Positions 43,660 through 51,894 of a DNA stretch of 64,000 bases are shown here, piece after piece. Where the stretch lies: assembly GCA_007361935.1 (NCBI GenBank), contig CP041667.1:2942501-3006500 (forward strand). The letters run 5' to 3'. The stretch comes from Lachnospiraceae bacterium KGMB03038. Lineage in GTDB: Bacteria > Bacillota > Clostridia > Lachnospirales > Lachnospiraceae. The position numbers and the translations under genes were made by a program. The notes beneath the pieces are model-generated. The model was given only the letters and a program-made list of their open reading frames with translations, was not told where the DNA came from and made no database searches. How positions within the stretch are numbered: the stretch's first letter is position 1; each line of letters opens with the position of its first letter.

Positions 43660-45744
43660 TTATGCCTCTTCTTCCAGCAGATTGGTCATACTCTTCAGAC
43701 CAATCCCGATTGTAGAAGCGTTATGCAGAAGCGCCGCCGTATTGGGCATAATTCCCCCTGCCGCTCCAAGTCCCAGGATTCCTGTGTTGATCCCTACGAT
43801 CGAACGGTAGTTGGAATGAATCCGGTTCATCAGCTCCATGCTCAGCTTTCTGAGCCTGACCAGACTATAGAGGTCCTCTCCGGAAATGGTCACATCCGCG
43901 ATCTCCCTGGCAATCTGAGCCCCCTCATTCATGGCGATACCCGCATCTGCCGCTGACAATGCCGGGGAATCGTTGATACCGTCTCCCACCATGATCACCT
44001 TTCGTCCCGCTTCCTTTTCCTTCTCCACAAATCTCGCTTTGTCTTCTGGGAGCACTTCCGCGTAGTATTGATCCACCCCAGTTTTTGCCGCAATGGAACG
44101 GGCCGTCTTCTCACTGTCCCCGGTCATCATCACAACTTTTTTGAGACCGCGGTCCTTTAGCTGGCGCACCACATCTGCCGCCTCTTCCCGCAGAGGGTCC
44201 GCAATCGTAATAACTGCCGCCAGCTCCCCTCCTTTCGCCAGATAAAGGTAGGAATATTCCTCTGGGAGATGCTCCAGCATTTCACGGTGTTCTTCTGGAA
44301 GGCGGACCTTCTCATCTTCAAAGATGAAATGAGCGCTTCCGATCAGGACTCTCTCCTCTCCTACATTGGTGGCAATACCATGAGCCACCACATATTCCAC
44401 CCTACTATGAAGTTCATCGTGGCCCAGTCCCCTTTCTACCGCCTTTGCTACTACAGCGTTTGCGATAGAATGAGGAAAATGTTCCTCCAGGCAGGCTGCC
44501 AGACGCAGAAGCTCATCCGCGTTTTCCTGACAGGTGGATACCACATCGACCACGGTAGGCTGCGCCTTCGTCATGGTTCCTGTCTTATCAAACACGATGG
44601 TATCTGCCTCTGCCACCGCCTCCAGAAATTTCCCGCCTTTCACTACAATGCCATGATCGGAGCACTCCCGCATAGCGGAAAGCACAGACACCGGCATGGC
44701 CAGCTTCAAAGCGCAGGAGTAATCTACCATCAGCACAGACAGCGCCTTCGTCACATTACGAGTCAGAAAATAAGTAAGAAATGTTCCGGCAAATGTATAA
44801 GGCACCAGCTTGTCCGCCATATGCTCAGCCTTTGCCTCCACTGTTGATTTCAGCTTTTCGGATTCTTCGATCATATGGACAATCCGCTCATAACGGGTAT
44901 TCCCTTTGGCTCCCTGCACGCTTAAGACCAGCTCTCCTTCTTCTACCACCGTTCCGGCATAGACTTGGCGTCCTTCCTTTTTCGCTACCGGTACCGACTC
45001 TCCGGTGAGAGAGGCTTGATTTACCATTGCCTCACCAGAAACTACTACCCCGTCCGCCGGAATGGTCTCGCTGACCCGTACCAGAAGCTCATCGCCATTT
45101 TTTATAGAGTCAAACGGGACTAAAATCTCATCCTCTCCCCGTTTCAGCCATACCTTATCCACCTTTAAAGCCATACTCCTTGCCAGATCATCCACAGACT
45201 TCTTATGCGTCCACTCTTCCAGCAGTTCCCCCAGGTTCAGCATGAACATAACAGAGCTTGCCGTATCAAAATCTCCCCGCAGGATAGACACCAGGATTGC
45301 CGTCCCATCCAGCACCGCCACTTTGATCTGCCCCTTCAGAAGACAGCGGATCCCGGCCGTCACATACCGCCAGGATCGGAAGATAGTCAGTATCACCCGC
45401 ACAGGGCAGGGCAGAAATAGCCGTTCTATCCCTTTCCGCACCGCGCAGGCCATTATCTTCTCTTTATAATATTGGTTCAGCTCCCTCCCCGTATTTTCCG
45501 GCACAAGACTTTTGGCAGTTTCCTTCTCCAGATCCAGCTCCCCTATCGCCCGGATCAATGCCAGCCGGTCACTTTCATATGTTACCGCCACACTTCCAGT
45601 GCGTTCATAAACCTTCACATCCGCCACACCGGGGACCTGCGTTAAATAGCAGTACACGGCTTCCGCCTCATGTATGGCAAAAGAACCCGATTCGGCAACG
45701 AAACGGATTCTTCCCTGAATCTCATGAGCAATTCTGCATTTCAT
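43660..45744 (-). CDS. Heavy-metal P1B-type ATPase with atypical metal motif
   Basis: A 694-residue cation-exporting P-type ATPase. Motifs are the actuator TGES (ASLTGESVPV), phosphorylation site FDKTGTMT, nucleotide-binding HP (EEHFPHSIANAV) and hinge MVGDGINDSPAL. The membrane metal site usually reads CPC, but here is DYSCALKLAMP, so proline and the first cysteine are missing. The N-terminal heavy-metal-associated-like domain (about 1-75) lacks a CxxC pair. Both features point to a non-copper specificity, perhaps Mn, Fe, Zn or Co. The C-terminus ends in GIGLKSMTNLLEEEA. It directly follows a small membrane-anchored partner gene. Confidence 0.9.
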   Translation of the reverse strand: MKCRIAHEIQGRIRFVAESGSFAIHEAEAVYCYLTQVPGVADVKVYERTGSVAVTYESDRLALIRAIGELDLEKETAKSLVPENTGRELNQYYKEKIMACAVRKGIERLFLPCPVRVILTIFRSWRYVTAGIRCLLKGQIKVAVLDGTAILVSILRGDFDTASSVMFMLNLGELLEEWTHKKSVDDLARSMALKVDKVWLKRGEDEILVPFDSIKNGDELLVRVSETIPADGVVVSGEAMVNQASLTGESVPVAKKEGRQVYAGTVVEEGELVLSVQGAKGNTRYERIVHMIEESEKLKSTVEAKAEHMADKLVPYTFAGTFLTYFLTRNVTKALSVLMVDYSCALKLAMPVSVLSAMRECSDHGIVVKGGKFLEAVAEADTIVFDKTGTMTKAQPTVVDVVSTCQENADELLRLAACLEEHFPHSIANAVVAKAVERGLGHDELHSRVEYVVAHGIATNVGEERVLIGSAHFIFEDEKVRLPEEHREMLEHLPEEYSYLYLAKGGELAAVITIADPLREEAADVVRQLKDRGLKKVVMMTGDSEKTARSIAAKTGVDQYYAEVLPEDKARFVEKEKEAGRKVIMVGDGINDSPALSAADAGIAMNEGAQIAREIADVTISGEDLYSLVRLRKLSMELMNRIHSNYRSIVGINTGILGLGAAGGIMPNTAALLHNASTIGIGLKSMTNLLEEEA

Positions 45745-46008
45745 TTACTCAACCTCTCCCTGCTTCTGCTCTTCTTCCCTCTGGCGATTGATCTCTTTCG
45801 CCTCAGCCAGTACATCCTCCGCATTCTCCTGTACCCTGACAGTCGCTTTCATCACGCACTCCCTTCCTCTCAGTCCTGCGGCGACCACATTTGTGTAGAC
45901 CTTCTTGGCATCCTGGCTGCCCAGAATCTTAAGTCCGGCAGTTCCAAATAGAACTCCCGCTCCAAATAATCCAAGGCCTTTCGTACATTTCATACAATCT
46001 TTCCACAT
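45745..46008 (-). CDS. Small membrane-associated partner of the P-type ATPase (DUF6110-like)
   Basis: An 87-residue protein starting MWKDCMKCTKGLGLFGAGVLFGTAGLKIL. It has one N-terminal hydrophobic helix and a charged helical tail (VQENAEDVLAEAKEINRQREEEQ). It recalls the DUF6110 family, which I know beside metal P-type ATPases in Firmicutes; this assignment is from memory. It ends one base before the ATPase start, so they are co-transcribed. The two cysteines near the start (CMKC) could bind metal. AAAGGATG with 9-bp spacing precedes the ATG. Confidence 0.7.
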   Translation of the reverse strand: MWKDCMKCTKGLGLFGAGVLFGTAGLKILGSQDAKKVYTNVVAAGLRGRECVMKATVRVQENAEDVLAEAKEINRQREEEQKQGEVE

Positions 46009-46115
46009 ATTCCATCATCCTTTCTCATATGTATCTTTCATATTCCCTATACTTTAGCACAGGAAATAGAGATTGGCATGCAAAAAATGCATTGTTGAGA
46101 AAAATTGATCGCATT

Positions 46116-46178
46116 AATTGGGGCCGGGGGATTTTTAAAAATCCCCCGGCCCCAATTAAAAATGCCCTGTCCCTTTTT
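46116..46178 (+). repeat. Palindromic 3'-end element, copy E (GGCCGGGG subtype), overlapping the macrodomain gene
   Basis: Perfect core AATTGGGGCCGGGGG / CCCCCGGCCCCAATT around ATTTTTAAAAAT, then tail AAAAATGCCCTGTCCC-TTTTT. The tail encodes the last codons and the TAA stop of the macrodomain gene. Confidence 0.9.
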
Positions 46179-46977
46179 GAATGATTTTCTGATATATATG
46201 AAAATCTTCTTCTTTAAAGACGTCAATGATTACTTTTTCCAATCGCAGATGGGTTAACGTCCGGTCTATCGTATCCAGAGCAATCTGAGCGGCTAATTTA
46301 TTTGGAAAGTGAAATTCACCGGTAGAAATGCAGCAAAACGCTACTGTAGCAAGATTCTTTTTATCAGCCAGGCGCAAACAGCTTTGATAGCAATTTTTCA
46401 ATTCTTCCTTCTGCTTCTCAGTTACATCCACGCCAACCATCGGCCCCACCGTATGGATCACATACCTGGCCGGCAGATTATAACCCGATGTGATCTTGGC
46501 TTTTCCGGGCTTTTCTTCCTGTCCCTGTTCCTCCATCAGTCTGGCACACTCGTTGCGAAGCTGAATTCCTGCGGCGGAATGAATCGTATTGTCAATACAC
46601 CCATGGCAAGGGACAAAACAGCCCAGCATCTGGCTATTGGCCGCATTCACGATCGCGTCGGCCGCCAGGGTGGTAATGTCTCCTTTCCAGAGCGCGATCC
46701 GATTGGCGTTCCGCAATTCTGTCTGTGGATATATTTCTGCCGCCGTTGGTATATCTTCGGGATAGACAATTCCCTTCTCTTCCGCCTCTTCTTGCAGCAG
46801 TTCGTCCTGCAGCCGCAGGTATTCTTCTCCTGCCTCCCCCGGCCAGCGCACATTCATCAAGCTTCGCAGGAGTCTTCGCTTTTCCTGACAATTTCCCGGC
46901 TCCTGGATCACTCCATAGCCTGGGCACTCCTTTTTTAATAACCGGATCAATTTATCCACTTTTTCTTCTCTGGTCAT
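46156..46977 (-). CDS. Zinc-containing macrodomain protein (protein-ADP-ribose hydrolase type)
   Basis: A 273-residue macrodomain protein. Residues about 90-270 form the ADP-ribose-binding fold: WKGDITTLAADAIVNAANSQMLG, YVIHTVGPMVG and CISTGEFHFPNKLAAQIA. The insert GCFVPCHGCIDNTIHSAAG supplies the Cys/His zinc ligands of the Zn-macro class, which removes ADP-ribose from proteins. Known relatives are often linked to SirTM, GcvH-L and LplA2; none of these is adjacent here. An N-terminal helical extension of about 85 residues is present. The C-terminal residues KGTGHF and the stop are encoded by repeat copy E. Confidence 0.88.
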   Translation of the reverse strand: MTREEKVDKLIRLLKKECPGYGVIQEPGNCQEKRRLLRSLMNVRWPGEAGEEYLRLQDELLQEEAEEKGIVYPEDIPTAAEIYPQTELRNANRIALWKGDITTLAADAIVNAANSQMLGCFVPCHGCIDNTIHSAAGIQLRNECARLMEEQGQEEKPGKAKITSGYNLPARYVIHTVGPMVGVDVTEKQKEELKNCYQSCLRLADKKNLATVAFCCISTGEFHFPNKLAAQIALDTIDRTLTHLRLEKVIIDVFKEEDFHIYQKIIQKGTGHF

Positions 46978-47066
46978 AGAACTCTCCTTTTTTCTATTTC
47001 TCTTATTATAACACAGGATATTCCTGATCTTTCCGTGTTTTCTTTCTATTCCATTTACATTTTCAG

Positions 47067-47095
47067 TTGTGAAGCTAATTTTCTTATGTTATAAT
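47067..47095 (+). promoter_or_regulatory. Sigma-A promoter of hydEGF
   Basis: TTGTGA (47067-47072), a 17-bp spacer and a perfect TATAAT (47090-47095). Transcription starting near 47102 gives a leader of about 185 nt before hydE. Confidence 0.7.
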
Positions 47096-47101
47096 TTTTT
47101 A

Positions 47102-47286
47102 AATACGTACTGATCACAAAGGGTAACACCTGCGGGAAAAGGCGGCTGGATTCAACCATTTTAGGACAGGGAGATTCTCTGTTCTTTTCGGACCCGATGC
47201 CTAAGTGCGCGGGTCCTTTTTCTATGATCGCCGCCCATTTCCGCAAGGGAAAACCTGGGCTTTATTCTGACTGCGAGGTGATATAT
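47102..47286 (+). promoter_or_regulatory. hydE leader with an internal intrinsic terminator (attenuator candidate)
   Basis: The leader holds a hairpin GGACCCG (47190-47196) / CGGGTCC (47210-47216) followed by TTTTT (47217-47221), which is a good terminator upstream of the hydE start. Before it are possible pairing partners such as ACAGGGA/TCTCTGT (about 47164-47182) and a GC-rich stretch (CACCTGCGGGAAAAGGCGGCTGG). The layout is that of a riboswitch or protein-controlled attenuator. I could not match it to a known class by eye. Confidence 0.55.
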
Positions 47287-48390
47287 GTGGATGATCTGCG
47301 CTCCCTTCTCTATCGGCTGAAGGACCAGCGTTCTCTTACAAAAGAAGAATGGACGGCTCTCATCGCCGGACGGACTCCGGAATTGGCGGAAGAGCTCTTT
47401 TCCCTGGCACGCCAAGAGCGGCACACCTGGTACGGCCATGACATTTACATCCGGGGACTGATCGAATTTACCAATTACTGCAAAAACGACTGTTTCTACT
47501 GCGGCATACGCAGAAACAATAGAAACGCTTCCCGCTATCGGCTCTCCAAAGAAGACATCCTCTCCTGCTGCCAGCTCGGATATGAACTTGGCTTCCGCAC
47601 TTTCGTCCTGCAGGGCGGGGAAGACGGATATTTCACAGACATCCGGATGACAGACTTGATTGAATCCATTAAGAAGCAGTATCCTGACTGCGCGCTGACT
47701 TTATCTATCGGCGAAAAATCTTACGAGTCCTATCAGGCTTATTACAACGCAGGCGCAGACCGCTATCTGCTGCGCCACGAAACCTTTGATTCCAAACATT
47801 ATGCCAAACTGCACCCTCCATCTCTGACAGCCGGGAACCGGCAGGAATGTCTTTGGAACCTGAAACGCATCGGGTATCAGGTAGGAACAGGATTCATGGT
47901 GGGTTCTCCTTTTCAGACCCCGGAACTGCTGGCGGAAGATATGCTTTTTATCCAAAAACTGCAGCCTCAGATGGTAGGAATCGGCCCTTTCATCCCACAC
48001 CACGACACTCCCTTTGCGAAAGAACCGGCAGGAACTCTGGAATTGACTCTTTTTCTGCTGGGGCTTCTTAGGCTTATGCTTCCCAAAGTGCTTCTTCCGG
48101 CTACCACCGCTCTTGGAACCATCCATCCCAAAGGCCGGGAACTGGGAATCCTGGCCGGGGCCAATGTAGTCATGCCCAATCTGTCGCCCGCCAAAGTACG
48201 GGGCGATTATCTTCTGTACGATAACAAAATCTGCACCAATGAAGAAGCCGCGGAATGCCGCGCCCTTTTGGAAAAGCAAATGGCAGCGATCGGCTACCAG
48301 GTAGTCACAGCGCGAGGCGATTCCAAAATGCAGACACATGTACTGACGTTTGAAGAAACAACGTCCGTCAATATATCACATCATTTTTAA
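47287..48390 (+). CDS. hydE: [FeFe]-hydrogenase H-cluster radical SAM maturase HydE
   Basis: A 367-residue radical-SAM enzyme that builds part of the H-cluster dithiomethylamine/iron precursor. The [4Fe-4S] motif is CKNDCFYC (Cys65, 69, 72). Next come the GGEDGYF segment, LRHETFDSKHYAKLHP, GFMVGSPFQTPELLAEDM and GPFIPHHDTPF, all characteristic of HydE rather than biotin synthase. The frame is open 30 codons upstream through the attenuator, but the GTG at 47287 with GAGGTGATATAT before it gives a normal HydE length. It is the first of hydE-hydG-hydF. Confidence 0.92.
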   Translation: MDDLRSLLYRLKDQRSLTKEEWTALIAGRTPELAEELFSLARQERHTWYGHDIYIRGLIEFTNYCKNDCFYCGIRRNNRNASRYRLSKEDILSCCQLGYELGFRTFVLQGGEDGYFTDIRMTDLIESIKKQYPDCALTLSIGEKSYESYQAYYNAGADRYLLRHETFDSKHYAKLHPPSLTAGNRQECLWNLKRIGYQVGTGFMVGSPFQTPELLAEDMLFIQKLQPQMVGIGPFIPHHDTPFAKEPAGTLELTLFLLGLLRLMLPKVLLPATTALGTIHPKGRELGILAGANVVMPNLSPAKVRGDYLLYDNKICTNEEAAECRALLEKQMAAIGYQVVTARGDSKMQTHVLTFEETTSVNISHHF

Positions 48391-48408
48391 AAAGGAGGAA
48401 ACCACCCT

Positions 48409-49830
48409 ATGTATGACGTAAACTCAAAACACGCGGATGATTTTATCAACCACGAGGAAATTCTGGAAACTTTGGCCTATGCTGACGCAAACAAAAACAA
48501 TAAAGAACTGATCGAATCCCTGATCGAGAAAGCTTCTCTGCGCAAAGGTCTTTCCCACCGGGAGGCTTCTGTTCTTCTGGTCTGTCAAGATGAAGATCTA
48601 AACCAGAAGATCTACAAGCTGGCGGAACAGATCAAGAAAGATTTCTATGGGAACCGAATCGTGTTATTTGCGCCCCTTTATCTCTCTAACTACTGCATTA
48701 ACGGCTGTACTTACTGCCCCTATCATATGAAAAATAAGCACATTGCCCGCAAGAAACTGTCCCAGGAGGAAATCCGCCGGGAAGTGATCGCTTTGCAGGA
48801 TATGGGCCACAAACGGCTGGCGTTGGAGGCCGGTGAGGACCCGGTACATAACACCATGGAGTACTACCTGGATTCTATCAACACGATCTACAGCATCAAA
48901 CATAAAAATGGAGCAATCCGCCGGGTAAATATTAATATCGCCGCAACCACCGTGGATAATTATCGGCTGCTCAAAGAGGCAGGCATCGGAACCTATATCT
49001 TATTCCAGGAGACCTATCACAAAGAAAGCTACCTGGAACTTCATCCTACCGGACCAAAGCATGACTATGATTACCATACAGAGGCAATGGACCGGGCAAT
49101 GGAAGGCGGCATTGACGACGTAGGCATCGGCGTGCTCTTTGGTCTTGACAAATACCGCTATGAATTTGCCGGACTACTGATGCATGCGGAGCACCTGGAG
49201 GCCGCATTCGGCGTGGGACCTCATACCATCAGCGTTCCCCGTCTTCGAAACGCGGATGATATTGACGCCAGCACATTTACAAACGGCATCGATGACGATA
49301 CCTTCGCCAAGCTGGTAGCCTGCATCCGCATCGCTGTACCTTACACTGGAATGATCATTTCCACAAGAGAGAGCCAGAAAGTCCGAGAGCGTGTCCTTCA
49401 TCTTGGCATCTCCCAGATCAGCGGCGGCTCCCGTACCAGCGTGGGCGGATATGTGGATCCAGAGCCGGAAGAAGAAAATTCCGCTCAGTTTGATGTGATT
49501 GATAACCGGACCTTAGACGAAGTAGTCCGCTGGCTTATGGAAATGGACTACATTCCCAGCTTCTGCACCGCCTGCTATCGGGCCGGACGGACCGGCGACC
49601 GTTTCATGTCCCTGTGCAAGAGCGGGCAGATTCAGAACTGCTGCCATCCAAACGCACTTATGACGCTGGAAGAGTACCTGATGGATTACGCCTCCCCGGC
49701 GACAAAAGCCATTGGCGATAAACTAATCGATAAGGAAGTTCTCAACGTGCCGAACGAAAAAGTGCGGGCAACCGTAGAAGAAAATCTCCGGTTGATCCGG
49801 GAAAATAACCGGCGGGATTTCCGGTTTTAA
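48409..49830 (+). CDS. hydG: [FeFe]-hydrogenase H-cluster radical SAM maturase HydG
   Basis: A 473-residue radical-SAM tyrosine lyase that makes CO and cyanide ligands from tyrosine. The SAM cluster motif is CINGCTYC (Cys96, 100, 103). The HydG-specific second cluster motif is at the C-terminus (FCTACYRAGRTGDRFMSLC). This C-terminal motif and ISGGSRTSVGGY separate it from ThiH. AAAGGAGGAAACCACCCT precedes the ATG, 18 bp after hydE. Repeat copy G begins 1 bp after its stop. Confidence 0.95.
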   Translation: MYDVNSKHADDFINHEEILETLAYADANKNNKELIESLIEKASLRKGLSHREASVLLVCQDEDLNQKIYKLAEQIKKDFYGNRIVLFAPLYLSNYCINGCTYCPYHMKNKHIARKKLSQEEIRREVIALQDMGHKRLALEAGEDPVHNTMEYYLDSINTIYSIKHKNGAIRRVNINIAATTVDNYRLLKEAGIGTYILFQETYHKESYLELHPTGPKHDYDYHTEAMDRAMEGGIDDVGIGVLFGLDKYRYEFAGLLMHAEHLEAAFGVGPHTISVPRLRNADDIDASTFTNGIDDDTFAKLVACIRIAVPYTGMIISTRESQKVRERVLHLGISQISGGSRTSVGGYVDPEPEEENSAQFDVIDNRTLDEVVRWLMEMDYIPSFCTACYRAGRTGDRFMSLCKSGQIQNCCHPNALMTLEEYLMDYASPATKAIGDKLIDKEVLNVPNEKVRATVEENLRLIRENNRRDFRF

Positions 49831-49831
49831 T

Positions 49832-49899
49832 CAATTGGGGACGTAGTAAACTTCAATTTTACTACGTCCCCAATTGACAAATGCCCTGTACCTTTTTGA
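49832..49899 (+). repeat. Palindromic 3'-end element, copy G (GACGTAG subtype)
   Basis: Perfect 19-bp stem, CAATTGGGGACGTAGTAAA (49832-49850) and its complement (49858-49876) with a 7-nt loop. The tail ACAAATGCCCTGTACC-TTTTTGA follows. It lies between hydG and hydF. Confidence 0.9.
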
Positions 49900-49920
49900 C
49901 AAAATGAAAGGAGTTTTCTT

Positions 49921-51135
49921 ATGAGTTTAAATACCACACCTTCAGCGGAACGCACTCATATCGGGATTTTTGGCCGGCGCAATGCCGGTAAATCCAGTCT
50001 GATCAATGCTCTCACTGGTCAGAGTTTGGCTATCGTCTCGGAAGTTAAAGGCACCACCACCGATCCAGTCCTAAAGGCTATGGAGCTTCTGCCTCTTGGC
50101 CCTGTCGTTATGATCGATACCCCTGGTTTGGACGATGAGGGTAATCTAGGCGCCCTGCGTATACAAAAAGCCTATCAAATTTTAAACAAAACCGATATTG
50201 CCATTCTGGTGATCGACGGCACGTCCGCCCCCTCCCCAGAAGATCTGGATATCCTCTCCCTCATTCAAAAGAAGGGGATTCCATTTCTTGTGGTCTTAAA
50301 TAAGGCGGATCTGATTTCCTCCTCAGAAACAACAGTCAAAAAGGCGGCGGATATTCTTCAGGTTCAGCCGGAAAAATTATTTTGGGCCAGCGCTTCCAGC
50401 GGTTCTCACATTCAGGAATTAAAGGAAGCTATTGCCTGTCTTGTCCCAGAAGAAGACCAAACCCGCAGGATTGCCGCCGACCTTGTACAACCTTTGGACT
50501 TTGTCATTCTTGTGGTTCCTATTGACAGCGCGGCTCCAAAAGGCCGGCTGATCCTGCCCCAGCAGCAGACTATCCGGGACCTTCTTGAAGCCGGCGCCGT
50601 CTCCATTGTTGTCCGTGAAAGCGAGCTTGCAAAAACTCTTGCGAAACTTGACCGCAGGCCAGACTTGGTCATTACTGATAGTCAGGCCTTCCAGGAAGTA
50701 GCTTCCATCGTTCCAAACGATATCCCACTGACTTCATTTTCCATTCTATTTGCCCGATATAAAGGGAATCTGGAACTTCTGGCCGCTGGCGCAAAAACCC
50801 TTGATTCTCTGGAAGACGGCGACCATATTTTGATTTCCGAGGGCTGTACCCACCACCGCCAGTGCGAAGACATTGGGACAGTCAAACTCCCTCGCTGGAT
50901 CCGTACACATACCGGAAAGGAGCTAAGCTTTGATTTTACCAGCGGCACCGAATTCCCGCAGGATCTCCAGCGCTACCGCCTCATCATCCACTGCGGCGGC
51001 TGCACCCTTAATGAACGGGAGATGAAATACCGCTTGAAATGCGCGGAAGATGCCGGCATTCCTATAACCAACTACGGAACAGCCATTGCGTATATGAAAG
51101 GAATCCTGGCACGAAGTCTGGAAATCTTCTCCTGA
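49921..51135 (+). CDS. hydF: [FeFe]-hydrogenase H-cluster maturation GTPase HydF
   Basis: A 404-residue scaffold GTPase that assembles the diiron subcluster and passes it to the hydrogenase. The GTPase domain has FGRRNAGKSSLINAL (P-loop), KGTTTDPV (switch), DTPGLDD and VLNKADL. The C-terminal cluster-binding domain has CTHHRQC and IHCGGC. AAAGGAGTTTTCTT precedes the ATG. The gene is flanked by repeat copies G and H in inverted orientation with their tails facing it. No hydrogenase structural gene is present in the window. Confidence 0.95.
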   Translation: MSLNTTPSAERTHIGIFGRRNAGKSSLINALTGQSLAIVSEVKGTTTDPVLKAMELLPLGPVVMIDTPGLDDEGNLGALRIQKAYQILNKTDIAILVIDGTSAPSPEDLDILSLIQKKGIPFLVVLNKADLISSSETTVKKAADILQVQPEKLFWASASSGSHIQELKEAIACLVPEEDQTRRIAADLVQPLDFVILVVPIDSAAPKGRLILPQQQTIRDLLEAGAVSIVVRESELAKTLAKLDRRPDLVITDSQAFQEVASIVPNDIPLTSFSILFARYKGNLELLAAGAKTLDSLEDGDHILISEGCTHHRQCEDIGTVKLPRWIRTHTGKELSFDFTSGTEFPQDLQRYRLIIHCGGCTLNEREMKYRLKCAEDAGIPITNYGTAIAYMKGILARSLEIFS

Positions 51136-51140
51136 TTGTT

Positions 51141-51208
51141 CAAAAAGGTACAGGGCAAAAGTTAATTTGGGACGTAGTAAAATTAAAGTTTACTACGTCC
51201 CAAATTAA
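51141..51208 (-). repeat. Palindromic 3'-end element, copy H (GACGTAG subtype)
   Basis: Tail CAAAAAGGTACAGGGCAAAAG (51141-51161; split as CAAAAAGGTA + CAGGGCAAAAG) followed by a perfect 20-bp stem. The left arm is 51162-51181 (TTAATTTGGG + ACGTAGTAAA), the loop is 7 nt, and the right arm is 51189-51208. It begins 5 bp after the hydF stop. Confidence 0.9.
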
Positions 51209-51290
51209 AGAATTCTTCAGATTTACTAAAAATCTTTTTCAGTTTTCTCCCCTATAATCGAATTATCAAATGATTCGAGGGGGATTTCTC

Positions 51291-51890
51291 ATGAAAATGT
51301 ACGCCAATGAAAAAAGCAGCGCTGTCCTTTCTATCTACCCATTCTCTGAGATTGGCTTTGAACGCGCTTACAGTCTTTCATCGTTATGTTTTATCTTTTT
51401 TTCTTTTTCTATGGCCGGATGGCTATGGGAAGTGTTTTTACATATCATCATCGATGGCAAATTTATCAACCGGGGCGTTTTATTCGGCCCTTGGCTGCCA
51501 ATCTATGGATGCGGCAGTGTTCTGATCCTTTTAGTCCTGAAACGCTGGCGCGGCCAGCCCTTACGCACATTTGGCCTGATCCTTTTATTATGCGGCACTT
51601 TAGAATATTTCTCCGGACTATTTTTAGAGACGTTCTTCCATGCGAAATGGTGGGATTACTCAGACATGATCTTGAATCTCCACGGGCGTGTCTGCCTGGA
51701 AGGACTTATTATTTTTGGCATTGGCGGCTTGGTCTTGATCTATTTCGCCGCGCCCAGAATGGATAATTGGTTTCAGCGGCTCGCGCCAAGGGCAAGGCTT
51801 TGGTTTTGTTGTATCCTGACGTTCCTGTTTCTCTGTGACCTGGCCAGATCCATTCTGGCTCCAAATATGGGCTTTGGAATCACTGCCTGA
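51291..51890 (+). CDS. PF06541-type membrane protein (putative ABC transporter permease, CmpB family)
   Basis: A 199-residue membrane protein with about five to six helices and conserved-looking motifs MAGWLWEVFLH, NRGVLFGPWLPIYGCGSV, GTLEYFSGLFLETFFHAKWWDYS and NLHGRVCLEG. These match the family usually annotated as putative ABC transporter permease (PF06541), whose function is not established and which lacks typical permease features. The start is ATG 51291 after CGAGGGGGATTTCTC; a longer frame to 51270 covers the ribosome site. TATAAT at 51253-51258 may be its -10 box. Confidence 0.8.
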   Translation: MKMYANEKSSAVLSIYPFSEIGFERAYSLSSLCFIFFSFSMAGWLWEVFLHIIIDGKFINRGVLFGPWLPIYGCGSVLILLVLKRWRGQPLRTFGLILLLCGTLEYFSGLFLETFFHAKWWDYSDMILNLHGRVCLEGLIIFGIGGLVLIYFAAPRMDNWFQRLAPRARLWFCCILTFLFLCDLARSILAPNMGFGITA

Positions 51891-51894
51891 AATC

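Noticed and set aside
47197..47286. A longer N-terminus for HydE starting at 47197
   Set aside because: The added 30 codons cross the intrinsic terminator in the leader; GTG at 47287 has GAGGTGATATAT before it and gives the usual HydE length.
47701..48339. A 212-codon minus-strand frame
   Set aside because: Antisense to hydE, with no start site support and no recognisable domain.
48409..49830. Calling the second radical-SAM gene thiH
   Set aside because: The C-terminal CTAC...C cluster motif and the hydE/hydF neighbours identify HydG rather than thiamine synthase subunit ThiH.
49832..51208. An insertion sequence around hydF
   Set aside because: The flanking inverted copies do not enclose a transposase; the enclosed gene is a clear HydF in its normal hyd order.
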